Shown: piece after piece, positions 14,096-14,537 of the stretch
How positions within the stretch are numbered: the stretch's first letter is position 1
Layout of the letters: each line of letters opens with the position of its first letter
Source: Planctomycetota bacterium
GTDB lineage: Bacteria; Planctomycetota; Phycisphaerae; UBA1845
Assembly (NCBI GenBank): GCA_024278775.1
Contig: JAJRSP010000173.1
Location: 1-14,537, forward strand
Reading direction: 5' to 3'
DNA length: 14,537 nt
Position numbers and translations under genes: made by a program
Notes under the pieces: generated by a model
What the model was told of the DNA's origin: nothing
Seen by the model: the letters and a program-made list of their open reading frames with translations, nothing else
Database searches by the model: none

Positions 14096-14473
14096 TCACT
14101 TCGACGGCATCCCTCGGAATGAACTACAGGGGATCACCCAGTAGGTTTGCTCTCCGCTGAACGCACGAGAATGCGAGAAAAACGGCTGTGCCGGGTCAAC
14201 ACCATCGAACAGATCAGCCAAGACCGCTGCCACCGCGTCGGTCGGCGCATCCGTGATGTACATGGCATCACGACCGACGAAATCTTGTAAGTCCCGCCAA
14301 TAACCAAAGGCCAGCCCGCTACCAGACGCGACCGCCATGGGAACCACGTCCTGCCAGTCGCTGTCCTCCGGGTGTTCCTCTTCTCGCATGTAGAAACCCA
14401 GTTCGCTGGCGAGCCGGTATTTCGTCGTCCCTGAAAGACGGTTATCGCGTGCAGATCGCCGTATTTTCGTCAT
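14096..14473 (-). CDS. Hypothetical protein, 125 residues
   Basis: I do not recognise this protein. It starts with a basic segment (MTKIRRSARDNRLSGTTKYR, 1-20), which could bind nucleic acid, and continues with an acidic patch (REEEHPEDSDWQD). It ends in a mixed alpha/beta-looking part containing AVASGSGLAFGYWRDLQDF, ITDAPTDAVAAVLADLFDG and GEQTYWVIPCSS. There is no signal peptide or membrane segment. Even amino-acid use and the lack of low complexity argue for a real gene. No clear Shine-Dalgarno precedes the ATG at 14473; a weak TTGCAA/TACAAA pair lies upstream on the minus strand within an inverted repeat. It overlaps the integrase-like frame by four bases and may be cargo of the same element. 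Confidence 0.6.
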   Translation of the reverse strand: MTKIRRSARDNRLSGTTKYRLASELGFYMREEEHPEDSDWQDVVPMAVASGSGLAFGYWRDLQDFVGRDAMYITDAPTDAVAAVLADLFDGVDPAQPFFSHSRAFSGEQTYWVIPCSSFRGMPSK

Positions 14474-14486
14474 TTTCGTGGCTTGG

Positions 14487-14531
14487 AAATTGCAGGGTTT
14501 TGTATCGATTGATGGTGAAACCTTGCAATTT
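14487..14531. repeat. 14-base inverted repeat upstream of the minus-strand hypothetical gene
   Basis: AAATTGCAGGGTTT (14487-14500) and AAACCTTGCAATTT (14518-14531) are inverted copies with one mismatch (a G-U pair in RNA) around a 17-base centre. ATTTTCGT occurs three times around it, at 14463-14470, 14472-14479 and 14528-14535. In the leader of the minus-strand gene this could be an RNA hairpin, an operator pair or an element end. Confidence 0.5.
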
Positions 14532-14537
14532 TCGTAC

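Larger units (their letters stand above)
13674..14099 (-). pseudogene. Possible remnant of a tyrosine integrase C-terminus running into tRNA-Lys
   Basis: The frame opens with GTG at 14099 (overlapping the stop of the upstream minus-strand gene in a GTGA arrangement) and ends inside the tRNA at 13674. Its last part, from RLPNLSKRP and ATGTDG to GLEPRTYGLKGRCSTN, resembles the non-catalytic tail of integrases that sit against tRNA genes in planctomycetes. The final 20 or so residues are simply antisense tRNA. No catalytic core is visible (no HxLRH box and no H...Y tyrosine motif), and the first 35 residues look random. A decayed 3' end left by an excised or degraded element is the best reading. 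It may equally be a non-coding open frame, since such tails are weak evidence alone. Confidence 0.4.

Noticed and set aside
13853..14144. Three plus-strand frames of 63-95 residues right of the tRNA
   Set aside because: They start in or around the terminator, overlap each other in different frames and lack ribosome-binding sites.
1..14537. CRISPR arrays, insertion sequences or inteins
   Set aside because: No regularly spaced direct repeats, no transposase-like frames, and no insertion in DnaB were seen.

Overview
The window looks like a chromosomal segment of a GC-rich Gram-negative bacterium, most likely a Planctomycetota member. This assignment is inference. It rests on the gene order L25-pth-rpsF-ssb-rplI-dnaB, an LpxC-FabZ fusion, a complete outer-membrane/lipid A block, and a tail sequence next to a tRNA gene that resembles planctomycete-type tyrosine integrases. 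Non-ATG starts are frequent (GTG for pth and lpxC-fabZ; TTG for rpsF, bamA and lpxA).

Bases 1-4190 hold a translation/replication block, all on the + strand: the 3' end of an L25/CTC gene, pth, rpsF (S6), ssb, rplI (L9) and dnaB. rplI and dnaB overlap. rpsR (S18), often found next to rpsF and ssb, is absent. All three ribosomal proteins carry low-complexity C-terminal tails. A small terminator abuts a sigma70-like promoter at 4247-4290.

Bases 4358-11016 hold an envelope block, also on the + strand: bamA, a Skp/OmpH chaperone, lpxC-fabZ (with its own good promoter), lpxA and a Gfo/Idh/MocA oxidoreductase. BamA and Skp handle outer-membrane proteins. LpxA and LpxC carry out the first two steps of lipid A synthesis, and FabZ acts on the 3-hydroxyacyl-ACP pool that LpxA uses. 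The most unusual protein is LpxA, which has about 85 extra C-terminal residues resembling an InlB-type bacterial repeat, a module normally found on secreted proteins.

Bases 11017-12109 are 1.1 kb without a convincing gene but rich in signals: a promoter followed by a large imperfect hairpin flanked by A and T runs (candidate structured RNA and bidirectional terminator), then an AT-richer stretch with two strong divergent promoters. The rightward promoter serves an M32 carboxypeptidase (12110-13600).

Bases 13600-14537 hold a tRNA-Lys(UUU), a terminator, a reading frame running antisense into the tRNA that looks like the remnant of an integrase C-terminus, an unrecognised minus-strand gene, and a 14-bp inverted repeat with short direct repeats. 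This end is probably a tRNA-linked integration site or the edge of an element.
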